A stretch of 21,015 nucleotides of DNA from a virus, in the IMG/VR virus record IMGVR_UViG_3300042294_004189, positions 1 through 21,015 of that record. One strand, given 5' to 3'. The translations under genes and the position numbers were made by a program. The first letter of the stretch is position 1. The number at the start of each line of letters is the position of its first letter. The notes below the pieces were generated by a model. That model worked only from the letters and a program-made list of their open reading frames with translations, was not told the DNA's origin and made no database searches. Shown here piece by piece: positions 1 through 8,240 of this stretch.

Positions 1-22
1 TTTATTTAATAATACATTTTTA

Positions 23-415
23 ATGGCTAATAAGCTATTCTGCACATTCACGGCTCCTGAAGAATTAGATAATACTCTAAATACTTTAACGACTAAATAT
101 ACTATTTTATATTCTAAAATATTTGTGTTGGAATCGCTGTCGACTGAAGAATATGTCTGTACTTATAATATAGATACATTCAATATGGAGCAACAATCAG
201 TGTTACCTAACACAATATTGCTACATCGTAAAAAAGAGTCAAATACGTTATATACAATAAATGCATTAAACGCATTAATCAAGTCTTTGAACAGTGGTAT
301 ATTAGATACCAATTATCGCATTACGTGGTTGGATTATAAAAATTCAATCTTGTTAATTCAAAATAATGATTTAAATATCATTCAAACAAAAATCCACAAG
401 ATAATTAATCTGTAG
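23..415 (+). CDS. Hypothetical protein upstream of the SSB gene
   Basis: A 130-aa open frame with no domain I recognise. The N-terminus (MANKLFCTFTAPEELDNTL) looks like a small cytosolic alpha/beta protein. There is no signal peptide or membrane segment, and the C-terminal third is rich in Ile, Asn and Lys. The ATG at 23 is preceded by an A/T run without a Shine-Dalgarno box, as for most genes here. It lies 54 bases upstream of the gp32-like gene on the same strand, so it may belong to the replication module. The gap between them carries a weak copy of the recurrent 17-base motif, which may separate the two transcripts. Function is unknown, and only the reading frame and context support it as a gene. 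Confidence 0.7.
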   Translation: MANKLFCTFTAPEELDNTLNTLTTKYTILYSKIFVLESLSTEEYVCTYNIDTFNMEQQSVLPNTILLHRKKESNTLYTINALNALIKSLNSGILDTNYRITWLDYKNSILLIQNNDLNIIQTKIHKIINL

Positions 416-417
416 GA

Positions 418-434
418 TTTCTCAATTACCATTA
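418..434 (+). promoter_or_regulatory. Candidate phage promoter motif, weak copy
   Basis: TTTCTCAATTACCATTA matches the recurrent intergenic pattern TTTCYYRATTAnnTTTA with one mismatch. It starts three bases after the preceding stop and lies 35 bases upstream of the SSB start. The role is inferred only from recurrence and position. Confidence 0.3.
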
Positions 435-469
435 CCGAGTACAATTTTTAAAACTTAAATAGTTATATT

Positions 470-1315
470 ATGGATTTAGCTTTATTAAAGCAAAAATTAG
501 GTAACCTTAACGCACCCAAAAACAGTGGTGGTAAGACTTACGAAAAAATCGACTACACGAAAGTGTTCTGGAAGCCTCAGGTAGGCAATTATACGATCCG
601 CATCGTACCCGCAAAATCAAATAAGCAAAACCCATTTAAGGAAGTATATTTCCATTATGGATTCGCTAAAGGTCCGGTTTTAGCTCTAAACAACTTTGGA
701 GAAGCAGATCCAATTATGGAATTTGCAGCAAAATTACGTCAATCAAAAGATCGCGACAACTGGGCATTAGCTAAGAAGTTAGATCCAAAAATGCGTGTAT
801 TTGTTCCTGTTGTTGTTCGTGGCGAAGAACATTTAGGAGTTCGTTTATGGGAATTCGGTAAGGAAGTATACAAATCATTGCTAGGATTTGCGGCAGATGA
901 GGATTATGGTGATTTTACTGATATCCAAGAAGGATTTGATTTTAAAATCGATGCAGTAGCAGCAGAAGTTGCTGGTCGTAAGGTAGTTAGCTGTACATTA
1001 CGTCCTCGTCCAAAAGCGTCACCAATTTCGGAAGATATTAATCAGATTAATAAGTGGCTAGAAGAACAACCTGATATCATGACTATTAATCGCAAACGCG
1101 AATACAATGATATTAAGGAATTATTAGCTAAATGGTTAAATCCAGAAGCTGAAGAAGAACAAGCAGCACCTGCTGCTCCTGCTCCAACACCTGCAGACCC
1201 ATTACCCTCAGTACAATCAGATTGGGTTAATGATAATCAAGTAACAGAACAAGAAAAATCAGCGTTTTCTTTGAACACAAACTCATCAGATAAATTCGAC
1301 GAATTATTTCAATAA
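470..1315 (+). CDS. 32: T4 gp32-like single-stranded DNA-binding protein
   Basis: A 281-aa protein that would coat ssDNA during phage replication and recombination. Residues 33-64 (FWKPQVGNYTIRIVP, then NPFKEVYFHYGF) match the gp32 OB-fold entry, where T4 family members read FW.P..G...IRI.P followed by NPFKEVYFHY. The zinc-ligand cysteines of T4 gp32 are absent: the only Cys is residue 175. Residues about 226-250 form an Ala/Pro linker rich in acids. The last residues (SSDKFDELFQ) form an acidic, aromatic-tipped tail typical of SSB partner-binding tails. The stop overlaps the uvsX start by one base (TAATG), so the two are probably translationally coupled. Identification is firm; the loss of zinc binding is read by eye. 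Confidence 0.92.
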   Translation: MDLALLKQKLGNLNAPKNSGGKTYEKIDYTKVFWKPQVGNYTIRIVPAKSNKQNPFKEVYFHYGFAKGPVLALNNFGEADPIMEFAAKLRQSKDRDNWALAKKLDPKMRVFVPVVVRGEEHLGVRLWEFGKEVYKSLLGFAADEDYGDFTDIQEGFDFKIDAVAAEVAGRKVVSCTLRPRPKASPISEDINQINKWLEEQPDIMTINRKREYNDIKELLAKWLNPEAEEEQAAPAAPAPTPADPLPSVQSDWVNDNQVTEQEKSAFSLNTNSSDKFDELFQ

Positions 1316-2421
1316 TGGCTAAAAAATCACCATCCGAGACTGTCACCCATATTTTGGGTGACAAGTCTAAATTTAACTTATCTGCATTTAAGAAATCTAA
1401 ATACTTAGATCAGACTACTAAATTTAAAGAACAAAAATGGATCCCATTTACTCCAGCAGTAAAAGACGCACTTTCTATTCCTGGTGTGCCAATGGGACAA
1501 ATTACGATTGCGCGTGGAGGTTCTGATACAGGTAAAACAACTTTACTTATTGAAACTGCTGTTACTGCTCAGAAAATGGGCATATTGCCTGTATTTATTA
1601 TTTCGGAAATGAAATGGGATTTTTCTCATGCACAAAAAATGGGATTAGAATTAACCGCTATTCCAGATGAAGATACAGGTGAAGTAATTGATTATGATGG
1701 TTTTTTTCTTTACATTGATAGAGGCTCTATCGGTTGTATTGAAGATGTGGCCGCATTTATTTCAGATATTTTAAACGAGCAAGCAAAAGGACGTTTACCA
1801 TACGATTTATTATTTCTATGGGATTCAGTTGGATCACTTCCATGTCAAATGAGTGTAGATCAAGGCAAGAACAATCCAATGTGGAATGCAGGTGCGATGG
1901 CTACTCAATTTGGTAACTTTATCAATCAGCAATTTCCATTATCGCGTAAGGAAAAATACCCATACACGAATACATTCTTCGTTATTAATAAGACAGGTGT
2001 TCAGCCGGCTATGATGCCGATGGCACAACCTAAACGTACTAATAAAGGTGGAGATACAATGTATTGGGATGCTGCTGTTGTTATTACTTATGGTAACGTA
2101 ACTAATTCAGGTACGTCTAAGATCAAAGCAGTTAAAGACGGTAAATCAGTAGAATTTGCTAAACGTACTAAAATAGCGATTGATAAGATCCACGCTGATT
2201 GTGGTGTAGCAACTGCTTCTACTATTATTGTTACTCCACATGGTTTTATTAGCGATACACCAAATGCGATTGCTAAATACAAGAAAGAACATGCACGTGA
2301 GTGGTTCAACGGACTAACAGATGTGGATGATCTACAAATTACTGAAGATAGCAGTGAATGGGATGAAGGTAAAAACATCGCTCCAACAATTGCTATTGAT
2401 GATGAACTAGATAATGAATAA
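1315..2421 (+). CDS. uvsX: UvsX/RecA-like recombinase
   Basis: A 368-aa strand-exchange ATPase that would pair ssDNA coated by the neighbouring SSB with homologous duplex, driving recombination-dependent replication and repair. Walker A is GGSDTGKT at residues 68-75, and Walker B is the hydrophobic strand LLFLWDS at 165-171 ending in Asp170. The DNA-binding loop region follows at about 180-265. The N-terminal segment (about 1-40) is basic, as in UvsX, and the C-terminus is strongly acidic (from about 335), like the RecA/UvsX regulatory tail. Length is close to T4 UvsX (about 390 aa). The start overlaps the SSB stop in TAATG, and the 3' end overlaps a 42-aa ORF by 8 bases. UvsX fits better than bacterial RecA because of context and length. 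Confidence 0.92.
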   Translation: MAKKSPSETVTHILGDKSKFNLSAFKKSKYLDQTTKFKEQKWIPFTPAVKDALSIPGVPMGQITIARGGSDTGKTTLLIETAVTAQKMGILPVFIISEMKWDFSHAQKMGLELTAIPDEDTGEVIDYDGFFLYIDRGSIGCIEDVAAFISDILNEQAKGRLPYDLLFLWDSVGSLPCQMSVDQGKNNPMWNAGAMATQFGNFINQQFPLSRKEKYPYTNTFFVINKTGVQPAMMPMAQPKRTNKGGDTMYWDAAVVITYGNVTNSGTSKIKAVKDGKSVEFAKRTKIAIDKIHADCGVATASTIIVTPHGFISDTPNAIAKYKKEHAREWFNGLTDVDDLQITEDSSEWDEGKNIAPTIAIDDELDNE

Positions 2422-2542
2422 AGATGAATTATATAGTGTTATAGAAGCTGCTATTATACGTTGGAGTCTTGATGGCACTAAAACCGCAGGTTCTTTAACT
2501 AGAGAAATTATGTCAATAATAGAACAACAAGACAATGGATAA
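2414..2542 (+). CDS. Small hypothetical protein wedged between uvsX and exonuclease genes
   Basis: A 42-aa ORF (begins MNKDELYSVIEAAIIRW, ends EIMSIIEQQDNG). Its ATG lies inside the last codons of uvsX and its stop lies inside the first codons of the exonuclease gene. Both junctions are 8-base overlaps of the form ATGnATAA, which fills the whole gap between the two replication genes. This tight packing is the main evidence that it is translated. Predicted content is two short amphipathic helices, with no membrane segment or Cys. I do not recognise a family. A role as a small replication accessory factor is guesswork from context. Confidence 0.65.
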   Translation: MNKDELYSVIEAAIIRWSLDGTKTAGSLTREIMSIIEQQDNG

Positions 2543-3566
2543 AGAATTCCTGAATAAATTATTTTCTGAATTAAGCGCAGATAAGAATAATTCAAAAAAT
2601 GCTAGAGTACTTGTTGTAGATTCAATGAATACATTCCTACGCTCATTTGCTATTATTCAGCACTTAAACCCCAACGGCCACCATGTAGGTGGTCTTGTTG
2701 GCTTCCTTAAATCGGTTGGTTATGCTATTAAGCTATACCAACCGACTAGGGTTATTTTAGTATTTGATGGGCAAGGCAATTCCACTAATAAAAAATATCT
2801 ATATTCTGATTATAAAGCAAATCGCACTAATTTAAAAGTAACTAATTGGAAAGTATTTGGCGATAAAAAAGAAGAAAGCGAATCAATGGCTAATCAAATG
2901 GGACGATTAATTGAATACTGCACTCAATTACCAGTATCGATGATTTGTATTCCTAAAATTGAAGCCGATGATGTGATGGGATATTTAGTTAAAAAATTTG
3001 AAGCAGATCCAGAAACAGATAAAGTAACGATTATGTCTGCTGATAAGGATTTTCTACAATTGGTATCAGATAAAACAGAAATATATTCGCCAACTAAGAA
3101 GAAAACATACCGAGCTGATGATGTACTAGAAGAATATTTTGTACATCCAAATAACTTTATCAACTACAAAATGTTATTAGGGGATTCTGGCGATAACGTT
3201 CCTGGAATACAGGGATTAGGTCCTAAAAAAGTATTTAAGTTATATCCTGAATTAATGGATTCTATTCCTATTGATTTAGAATACATGTTACATAAAGCAA
3301 AAGAAAATGAAGATAAAAATCAATTATATACTAAAATCATTCAATTTGAGCGCCAATTAGGTATTAATTATCAATTAATGTCATTAAAAGATCCGAACAT
3401 AGACGACGAGGATAAGCGCATTGTTGATGATGCAGTTGAAAATGCACCACCATCACTGAACATAGGAAATTTCGTTGAAATGACGGAGGATGATCAATTA
3501 AATGAGCGTGTAAATTGGCAAGGATGGTTGATAGAGAATTTTTCCTCATTAGATTGGAAGCAATAA
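2535..3566 (+). CDS. rnh: FEN-like 5'-3' exonuclease / phage RNase H
   Basis: A 343-aa flap endonuclease-family enzyme expected to remove RNA primers and 5' flaps during lagging-strand processing, like T4 RNase H. Acidic metal-binding clusters appear in family order: Asp29 (VLVVDSMN), Asp78 (VFDGQG), Glu143/Asp145/Asp146 (KIEADDVMGYL), Asp170/Asp172 (SADKDFLQL) and Asp217/Asp220 (LLGDSGDNVPGI). The helix-3-turn-helix DNA clamp is the GIQGLGPKK segment at 224-232. The basic arch region containing YSDYKANR lies around 90-97. Length is close to T4 RNase H (305 aa), with a longer acidic C-terminus that may contact the SSB. The start overlaps the preceding small ORF. Family assignment is firm; whether it acts mainly as RNase H or as a flap nuclease cannot be read from sequence. 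Confidence 0.9.
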   Translation: MDKEFLNKLFSELSADKNNSKNARVLVVDSMNTFLRSFAIIQHLNPNGHHVGGLVGFLKSVGYAIKLYQPTRVILVFDGQGNSTNKKYLYSDYKANRTNLKVTNWKVFGDKKEESESMANQMGRLIEYCTQLPVSMICIPKIEADDVMGYLVKKFEADPETDKVTIMSADKDFLQLVSDKTEIYSPTKKKTYRADDVLEEYFVHPNNFINYKMLLGDSGDNVPGIQGLGPKKVFKLYPELMDSIPIDLEYMLHKAKENEDKNQLYTKIIQFERQLGINYQLMSLKDPNIDDEDKRIVDDAVENAPPSLNIGNFVEMTEDDQLNERVNWQGWLIENFSSLDWKQ

Positions 3567-3588
3567 AAGTTATAAATAAAGGTTATAA

Positions 3589-4977
3589 ATGACAGCACTA
3601 GATAGTTTAGATAAGTACGGGAATTCGTTTCAAACCAAAGTATTAGGTTTGTTATTAACGGATAGAAAATTTCTAGTAGATGTATCAGATTCAGTTACAG
3701 ATGAGTATTTTGAAAATACAGCCAGAAAGTGGATTGTAACTAAATTAAATAAATACTTCGACGAATTCCATACTACTCCTACGATGGAGGCACTTCAGAT
3801 CGAAGTAAAAAAAGAAGATAATGATGTATTAAAGATTGCTGTTGTTGAGGAATTAAAGGAAGCCTATAAAATGGCTGATCAAGCACACGATAAAGAATAC
3901 ATCGAGCAGGAATTTCTAAAATTCTGTCAAAACCAACAGATGAAGAAAGCAATTATGACATCTGTTGATTTATTAAATGATGGTGATTACGAATCAATTC
4001 GCTCATTAATTTCTAAAGCAATCGTTACATCACAAGAAAAAAATACAGGACACGATTATGAATTAGATGTAGAAGCACGTTATAGACCAGACGATAGACG
4101 TGTTATTCCAACACCTTGGCCACAGATTAATTCAATTACGCAAGGTGGTTATGGTAAAGGTGATTTAATTATATTCTTTGGCGGGCCTGGTTCTGGTAAA
4201 TCATGGGCTGCAATTTCGATGGCGTTAGAAGCTGCTAAATTAGGTGGTAAAGTAGTATATTACACATTAGAATTAGGTGAAGGATATGTCGGACAACGTT
4301 TTGATGCTAATCTATTAGGAATTCCAGTTGATCAATTACCATTACATCGAGTTAAAATCGAAGATGCTACTAAAGGATTAGCAGGTAAATTAATTATTAA
4401 GGAATATCCACCAAAACGTGCATCATTAGATGATATTGAGCGCCATTTGGACCAATTATGGAACCAACATAATTTTAGACCCGATGTTATCTTTATTGAT
4501 TATTTAGATTTATTAAAAAATCGTCAACGCGCTAGAAATGAACGTAAAGATGATTTAGATGATATCTATACTGATGCTAAAGGATTAGCTAAGGAATTAG
4601 GTATTCCGATTGTATCACCATCACAAGTAAATCGTTCAGGTGCTGCTGATAAAGTAGTAGAGGGTGATAAAGCTGCTGGATCATATGACAAAATCATGAT
4701 TGGTGATATTATTATTTCTACATCACGTTTACGAAAAGATAAAGTAGATAACACTTCTCGTTGGCATATTATTAAAAATCGTTATGGTACAGATGGTATT
4801 ACTTTTAATTGTGATTTTGAAGGGTCTACAGGTATAACTCGCATTACTGGAGAATATGTCGAAGATGAAGAGTCGGATTCTCCACAACAATCTCCACAAA
4901 GAACTAAACAAGACTTCGACCACGATGATAAAGATTATCTACGAAAGAAGTTTTTTGAACTTGCGACTCCTTCTTAA
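3589..4977 (+). CDS. 41: DnaB/gp41-like replicative helicase
   Basis: A 462-aa hexameric helicase that would unwind DNA at the replication fork. The N-terminal helical domain spans about 1-155. The RecA-like ATPase domain carries Walker A GGPGSGKS at 198-205, Walker B VIFIDY at 300-305 and the sensor segment SPSQVNRSG at 343-351. An arginine-finger region lies around STSRLRKDK (377-385). Length matches T4 gp41 (475 aa). No primase partner (gp61/DnaG) is in the window. The last 40 residues are charged and probably disordered. The ATG follows a 22-base A/T-rich gap. The last codons overlap a degenerate copy of the recurrent 17-base motif. Confidence 0.92.
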   Translation: MTALDSLDKYGNSFQTKVLGLLLTDRKFLVDVSDSVTDEYFENTARKWIVTKLNKYFDEFHTTPTMEALQIEVKKEDNDVLKIAVVEELKEAYKMADQAHDKEYIEQEFLKFCQNQQMKKAIMTSVDLLNDGDYESIRSLISKAIVTSQEKNTGHDYELDVEARYRPDDRRVIPTPWPQINSITQGGYGKGDLIIFFGGPGSGKSWAAISMALEAAKLGGKVVYYTLELGEGYVGQRFDANLLGIPVDQLPLHRVKIEDATKGLAGKLIIKEYPPKRASLDDIERHLDQLWNQHNFRPDVIFIDYLDLLKNRQRARNERKDDLDDIYTDAKGLAKELGIPIVSPSQVNRSGAADKVVEGDKAAGSYDKIMIGDIIISTSRLRKDKVDNTSRWHIIKNRYGTDGITFNCDFEGSTGITRITGEYVEDEESDSPQQSPQRTKQDFDHDDKDYLRKKFFELATPS

Positions 4978-4986
4978 TTATCGTTA
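4970..4986 (+). promoter_or_regulatory. Candidate phage promoter motif, degenerate copy
   Basis: CTTCTTAATTATCGTTA resembles the recurrent intergenic pattern TTTCYYRATTAnnTTTA with two mismatches. It overlaps the end of the helicase gene and lies 48 bases upstream of the thioredoxin start. This is the weakest instance. Confidence 0.22.
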
Positions 4987-5034
4987 GTATATATTGTATT
5001 TATATCTGCACCTTAAAAAATTAAAATAAAATTT

Positions 5035-5295
5035 ATGATAAAAGTTACCAAATTTTCAGCATCATGGTGTGGACCATGTAAAGTGCTGGCACCAATATTT
5101 GAACAAGTTAAATCAACAGTCGATGGAGTTTCATTCCAAGATGTTGATGTTGACGCAGATTCTGCATTAGCTATACAATACAAAGTACGAGGTGTTCCTA
5201 CTATCGTTATTGAAAAAAATGGACAGGAAGTAAAACGTATTGTAGGCGGAACTACACAAGCAGCATTAACCTCAACTATTAACTCGTTTAAATAA
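5035..5295 (+). CDS. trx: Thioredoxin
   Basis: An 86-aa single-domain thioredoxin. The redox active site WCGPC is at 11-15, the first strand and active-site lead reads KFSASWCGPCK, and the cis-proline loop is RGVPTIVI with Pro55. It is shorter than E. coli Trx (109 aa), as is common for phage thioredoxins and glutaredoxins. The gene ends one base before nrdB, so it probably re-reduces the C-terminal cysteine pair of the phage ribonucleotide reductase, as T4 NrdC does. The preceding 57-base gap is the first sizeable gap after the replication genes and carries a degenerate promoter-like motif. The fold is certain; the RNR pairing is inferred from adjacency. Confidence 0.92.
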   Translation: MIKVTKFSASWCGPCKVLAPIFEQVKSTVDGVSFQDVDVDADSALAIQYKVRGVPTIVIEKNGQEVKRIVGGTTQAALTSTINSFK

Positions 5296-5296
5296 T

Positions 5297-6244
5297 ATGA
5301 TCACAGATAAGCGCTTATTTTACAAGCCGTTTGAATACGACCAAGCACATGAATTTTTAAAACAACAGCAACGTGTGCATTGGTTACCCGAAGAAGTTAC
5401 ATTAGCGTCCGACGTTAATGACTTTAAATTAAAATTAACCGAATCAGAAAAAAATCTAATCGGACAAATATTAAAATCATTTGCTCAGACTGAAACACAC
5501 GTTGAGGATTATTGGTCATCTAATGTATCGCATTGGTTTCCAAAACCAGAAATTCAATCAATGGCTGTTACATTTGGTTCATTTGAATCAATTCATGCCG
5601 AAGCGTATTCATTACTAAACGAATCATTAGGTTTAGATGATTTTGCTGCATTCATGGACGATGAAGAAGCTCGTAATAAAATTGAGCGACTACAACAAGT
5701 AAAATCAGGTACAATGGATGAAATAGCACAATCATTAGCTATATTCTCAGCATTTACTGAAGGTGTTAATTTATTTTCATCGTTTGCTATCCTAATGTCA
5801 TTTCAAATGAGAAATCTGATGAAAGGAATGGGACAAATCGTTGCGTGGAGTGTTAGAGATGAATCATTACATTCAAAAGCTGGATGTTGGTTATTTACTC
5901 AATTATTAAAAGAACGCCCTGAGTTAAATACAATCGATTTGCAGGAACGTATTAAAACAGCATGCGCTATTTCAGTAGAATTAGAATTTGCATTTATCAA
6001 TAAAGTATTTGAAATGGGCGACTTAGAAAATTTAACTAAGGAGCAATTAAAGAATTTCATTCGCGCTAGAGCCAATGAAAAAATGATTGAATTAGGTTAT
6101 AAACCATTATATGATGTGAATGAAAAATTATTAGACGAGATCGCTTGGTTTGGTCAAATTACATCAGGAGTAGAACAACAAGATTTCTTTGCGCAACGAC
6201 CTTCGTCTTATTCGAAGTCGGTAGCGGATTGGTCAGATTTATAA
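5297..6244 (+). CDS. nrdB: Ribonucleotide reductase class I small (beta) subunit
   Basis: A 315-aa radical-generating subunit that works with the adjacent NrdA to make dNDPs. Metal ligands read by eye are Glu66 (FAQTE), Glu97 and His100 (FESIHAEAY), Glu155 (FTEGV) and Glu189/His192 (RDESLH). The first ligand is Glu rather than the Asp of class Ia. A tyrosine is retained four residues after the His, at Tyr104. From memory, the dimanganese class Id protein of Flavobacterium johnsoniae also has a non-radical Tyr104 at this position, so class Id is a serious possibility. No NrdI is nearby and there is no N-terminal ATP cone. The flexible C-terminal tail ends SVADWSDL. The beta gene precedes the alpha gene, the reverse of the usual order. 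Confidence 0.93.
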   Translation: MITDKRLFYKPFEYDQAHEFLKQQQRVHWLPEEVTLASDVNDFKLKLTESEKNLIGQILKSFAQTETHVEDYWSSNVSHWFPKPEIQSMAVTFGSFESIHAEAYSLLNESLGLDDFAAFMDDEEARNKIERLQQVKSGTMDEIAQSLAIFSAFTEGVNLFSSFAILMSFQMRNLMKGMGQIVAWSVRDESLHSKAGCWLFTQLLKERPELNTIDLQERIKTACAISVELEFAFINKVFEMGDLENLTKEQLKNFIRARANEKMIELGYKPLYDVNEKLLDEIAWFGQITSGVEQQDFFAQRPSSYSKSVADWSDL

Positions 6245-6260
6245 TATAAAATAATAAAAA

Positions 6261-7985
6261 ATGAGCATAACAGTTGATACCCGCAAATGGGTTGTAGGAA
6301 AAGATTATCCCGAATGGATGGATGATATCGCATTAAGTATGATCTCTAAGGGATACTTATTATCAGATGAAAGCGTATTCGATGGTTTTAAACGTGTGTC
6401 TAAATCTGCTGCTCGTAGGTTACGTCGTAAAGATCTTCAACCATTCTTCTATGAGGCCATGGTGAAGAATTGGTTATGCTTAGCATCACCAGTACTTTCA
6501 AATATGGGTACTGAACGTGGATTGCCTATCTCATGTTATGGAATTGATGTTGATGATTCTGTAGAAGGAATTGCATCAGCCAATTCCGAACTAATGAGAT
6601 TATCATCTCAAGGTGGTGGTGTTGGTATGTCGCTATCTCGTATTCGTGGACGTGGTGCTAGAATTACAGGTAATGGTGTAAGTGAAGGTATTATACCTTG
6701 GGCTAAAATTTATGATTCAACGATACTAGCTACAAATCAAGGATCAGTTCGTCGTGGAGCAGCTTCATTTAATTTGGATATTAATCATCCAGACATTGAG
6801 GAATTTTTAATGATGCGCCGTCCAAAAGGTGATGTTAATCGTCAATGTCTAAACACACACCATTGTGTAGTTGTTGATGATGTATTTATGCAGAAAGTAG
6901 AAGATCGCGATCCACATTCATTAAAGATTTGGGGTGAAATTTTACGTACACGTTTAGAAACAGGCGAGCCATACATTATGTTTAAAGATAATGTAAATAA
7001 AGCTAATCCTGAAGGATATAAGAAATTGAACTTAGAAGTTACAATGACTAATATCTGTTCTGAAATTGTATTATATACAGATCCATTACATTCATTCATT
7101 TGTTGTTTATCATCATTGAATTTAGCTCGTTATGATGAATGGAAAGATTATCGTTTTGATAATGGTATGTCTGTTCCTGAATTAGCGACTTGGTTCTTAG
7201 AAGGTGTGTTACAAGAATTTATTGATCGTGCTAAAAATATCCGTTTTATGGAAAATACAGTACGTTCAGCAATGAAAGGTAGAGCAATTGGTATTGGCGC
7301 TTTAGGATGGCATACATTCCTACAAGCAAAAGGTGTTCCATTTGTTGGAATTCAAGCAAACGCTTATACACGTGAAATATTCTCATTCATTGATGCCGAA
7401 TCATTAAAAGCATCTAAAGATATGGCTGTAGAATATGGCGAGCCAGAATGGTGTAAAGGTACAGGCGTAAGACATTCACATAGAATGGCAATTGCTCCTA
7501 CAGTATCGAATGCACACATTTCAGGTGGTGTTTCTCCATCAATTGAGCCATTACCAGCAAATATTTATAATTTAAAAACTGCTAAAGGCGTATTTATTAA
7601 AAAGAATCCAATACTAGAGCAATTACTCGAATCTAAAGGATTTAATATCACTTCAGTATGGGATCAAATCGCTAAAGATCAAGGTTCAGTTTATGGAGTA
7701 CAAGAACACATTCTATCAGACGAAGAAAAAGAAGTATTCCGTACATTTAAAGAAATTAATCAATTAGAAATTGTACGCCAAGCTGGTATTCGTCAACAGT
7801 ATGTTGATCAAACAGTATCATTAAATTTATGTTTTGATCCAAACGATACACCACGTTGGATGTCAGAAGTACATAAAGAAGCCCATAAAGCTGGTATTAA
7901 AACATTATATTACTTACGTACAGAATCTGTTTTACGTGGTGATAATTTAGATCGTACAGCGTCTTGTATTGCGTGTGAAGGATAA
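6261..7985 (+). CDS. nrdA: Ribonucleotide reductase class I large (alpha) subunit
   Basis: A 574-aa catalytic subunit. Key residues: Cys92 in PISCYG (E. coli Cys225 position); the N-x-C-x-E triad NICSE with Asn264, Cys266 (thiyl radical) and Glu268; the second redox cysteine at 281/282 (FICCLSSLN); the radical-transfer pair Tyr550-Tyr551 (TLYYLRTES); and a C-terminal Cys569-x-x-Cys572 shuttle. The nucleotide-binding loop region is GGGVGMSLSRIRGRGA. The protein starts almost directly with the catalytic helices and has no N-terminal ATP cone, so it should lack dATP overall-activity inhibition, useful for a phage that needs maximal dNTP output. It is about 190 residues shorter than E. coli NrdA. 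Sixteen A/T-rich bases separate it from nrdB. Confidence 0.94.
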   Translation: MSITVDTRKWVVGKDYPEWMDDIALSMISKGYLLSDESVFDGFKRVSKSAARRLRRKDLQPFFYEAMVKNWLCLASPVLSNMGTERGLPISCYGIDVDDSVEGIASANSELMRLSSQGGGVGMSLSRIRGRGARITGNGVSEGIIPWAKIYDSTILATNQGSVRRGAASFNLDINHPDIEEFLMMRRPKGDVNRQCLNTHHCVVVDDVFMQKVEDRDPHSLKIWGEILRTRLETGEPYIMFKDNVNKANPEGYKKLNLEVTMTNICSEIVLYTDPLHSFICCLSSLNLARYDEWKDYRFDNGMSVPELATWFLEGVLQEFIDRAKNIRFMENTVRSAMKGRAIGIGALGWHTFLQAKGVPFVGIQANAYTREIFSFIDAESLKASKDMAVEYGEPEWCKGTGVRHSHRMAIAPTVSNAHISGGVSPSIEPLPANIYNLKTAKGVFIKKNPILEQLLESKGFNITSVWDQIAKDQGSVYGVQEHILSDEEKEVFRTFKEINQLEIVRQAGIRQQYVDQTVSLNLCFDPNDTPRWMSEVHKEAHKAGIKTLYYLRTESVLRGDNLDRTASCIACEG

Positions 7986-7986
7986 T

Positions 7987-8003
7987 TTTCTCAATTAAAT
8001 TTA
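7987..8003 (+). promoter_or_regulatory. Candidate phage promoter motif
   Basis: TTTCTCAATTAAATTTA is a full match to the recurrent intergenic pattern TTTCYYRATTAnnTTTA, just after the nrdA stop. It lies only two bases before the next ATG (8006). If it is a promoter, the 8006 ORF would be leaderless or skipped and the transcript would serve the following genes. Confidence 0.33.
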
Positions 8004-8005
8004 TT

Positions 8006-8212
8006 ATGTTAGACGACTTATTAAAAGAATTAACAAAACTGAAGGAAGAAATTGATGTTATAGACATCAATCAAATTCCTGAAGAACAGCGATTTGAATT
8101 TGTAAATGGCCTCGCTGATAAGGTTTTAAACACATTAGATAATGCAAACATCCCGTTACCCGAAGAACATCCAGAAGATGGTGGAATCGAAATTCCAACC
8201 AGCAAATTTTAA
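8006..8212 (+). CDS. Small acidic hypothetical protein
   Basis: A 68-aa acidic ORF (starts MLDDLLKELTKLKEEIDV). The first 20 residues form a Leu/Lys/Glu-rich amphipathic helix, a second helix spans about 28-48, and the tail is Pro/Glu-rich (IPLPEEHPEDGGIEIP). There are no cysteines or membrane segment. It directly follows nrdA and could be cotranscribed with the reductase genes or with the next module. I recognise no family. The ATG sits in typical A/T-rich context, which supports it as a true start. Confidence 0.6.
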   Translation: MLDDLLKELTKLKEEIDVIDINQIPEEQRFEFVNGLADKVLNTLDNANIPLPEEHPEDGGIEIPTSKF

Positions 8213-8240
8213 TGTATTTTATTATTGGAGACGTTTTAAA

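Noticed and set aside
3571-3578. TATAAATA, identical to the T4 late promoter consensus, before the helicase gene
   Set aside because: One exact 8-mer in very AT-rich DNA upstream of an early-type replication gene. Similar reverse-strand copies (TATTTATA) occur in several gaps without pattern, so it is weak evidence of a late promoter.
8142-8240. Upstream start for the 8241 gene
   Set aside because: It would overlap the preceding ORF by 71 bases; the ATG at 8241 has better context and a natural N-terminus.
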